Shown here piece after piece: positions 13,502 to 13,827 of a stretch of 13,827 nucleotides of DNA (positions are counted from its first letter, which is position 1; each line of letters begins with the position of its first letter). The stretch covers positions 1 to 13,827 of the forward strand of contig URNB01000049.1 of NCBI GenBank assembly GCA_900549055.1, read 5' to 3'. The notes below the pieces were generated by a model. It did no database searches. It was not told the origin of the DNA and saw only the letters and a program-made list of their open reading frames with translations. The DNA comes from an uncultured Oscillospiraceae bacterium (lineage in GTDB: Bacteria; Bacillota; Clostridia; Oscillospirales; Acutalibacteraceae). A program made the position numbers and the translations under genes.

Positions 13502-13530
13502 ATTATAGCATACGGCGGCGAAATTAGCAA
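13502..13530 (-). promoter_or_regulatory. Promoter of degV
   Basis: TTGCTA (13530-13525) and TATAAT (13507-13502) with a 17-bp spacer face leftward. The start near 13495 gives about 27 nt before the TTG start, enclosing the GGAGGG ribosome site. Confidence 0.75.
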
Positions 13531-13591
13531 CATTTTATTGAATAAATAAGGTAAATTTCGTCAATATTCAAGCTGAAAGGATGTTGGTGAA

Positions 13592-13827
13592 ATGAGAAAA
13601 CAATTATCAAAGCGCAACACGGCGGAGCTGGCGGTGCTTATGGGACTGATTTTTACGGCAGTCATGTCATTTGCCCGTTTTGACGCTGCCTGCGAGGATT
13701 TAAGACAAAACGTTTTGCGGTTACATATAATCGCAAATTCAAATTCCGAGGCAGATCAAGCGGTGAAGCTTTTGGTGCGCGACAGAATTCTTGAGGAAAC
13801 GGCAGACATTTTCTCGGGTGCGGCGGG
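13592..13827 (+). CDS. spoIIR: Stage II sporulation protein R, 5' part
   Basis: The first 78 codons of a protein starting MRKQLSKRNTAELAVLMGLI, with one N-terminal membrane or signal segment (about residues 11-30), then NVLRLHIIANSNSEADQAVK, then LLVRDRILEE. The LRLH-IANS-S--DQ-KL-VRD pattern is the conserved core of SpoIIR, the forespore-made secreted signal that triggers SpoIIGA processing of pro-sigma-E in the mother cell. It therefore marks the host as a spore former. GGTGAA lies just before the ATG, with AAAGG further upstream. No consensus sigma-A promoter is evident in the spacer; sigma-F control is expected from the family but I could not identify a clear site. The gene runs off the right edge. 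Confidence 0.88.
   Translation, partial: MRKQLSKRNTAELAVLMGLIFTAVMSFARFDAACEDLRQNVLRLHIIANSNSEADQAVKLLVRDRILEETADIFSGAA

Overview
The window reads as chromosomal DNA of a spore-forming, low-to-mid-GC Firmicute of the class Clostridia (Oscillospirales/Ruminococcaceae-like). This rests on a spoIIR start at the right edge, a type III glutamine synthetase, an ANTAR-type nitrogen regulator, LL-diaminopimelate aminotransferase, a DegV protein, and strong TTGACA-17-TATAAT promoters. Taxonomy is inferred from gene content, not from a search.

Left part (1-9360): a nitrogen-assimilation cluster. Leftward from 2210 runs a promoter, an attenuator-like leader, a compact type I glutamine synthetase (851-2053) and an ANTAR RNA-binding regulator (starts 835). 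That regulator loses its last residues where it runs, in frame, into the C-terminal part of an aspartokinase (about 1-290) whose base composition differs. This looks like an assembly chimera or a recombination joint. Rightward from 2375 runs a second promoter and a roughly 180-nt leader with two successive terminator hairpins and a tandem hairpin pair whose six-base loops both have A at position 1 and G at position 4, the signature bound by ANTAR proteins. Then come glnN (type III glutamine synthetase), an Amt transporter fused to a P-II domain (with a single-base frameshift in the P-II T-loop), an AsnB-type asparagine synthetase and dapL. The reading is that the ANTAR protein relieves termination in both leaders when nitrogen is short, switching on ammonium uptake and its capture into glutamine; asparagine and lysine/diaminopimelate synthesis follow downstream.

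Middle part (9361-10395): a noticeably AT-rich patch. It has a perfect 22-bp inverted repeat after dapL, two small unrecognised leftward genes, a divergent small Cro/C1-type regulator with overlapping promoters and a 14-bp inverted repeat around its start, and six tandem 7-bp repeats. It looks like a small accessory module.

Right part (10390-13827): a NUDIX hydrolase (ADP-ribose pyrophosphatase type) divergent from a cytoplasmic M14 zinc carboxypeptidase; a 720-bp stretch holding the decayed remains of an IS3-family transposase and an apparently orphan consensus promoter pointing leftward; a leftward degV-family gene with its own promoter and terminator; and the 5' end of spoIIR.
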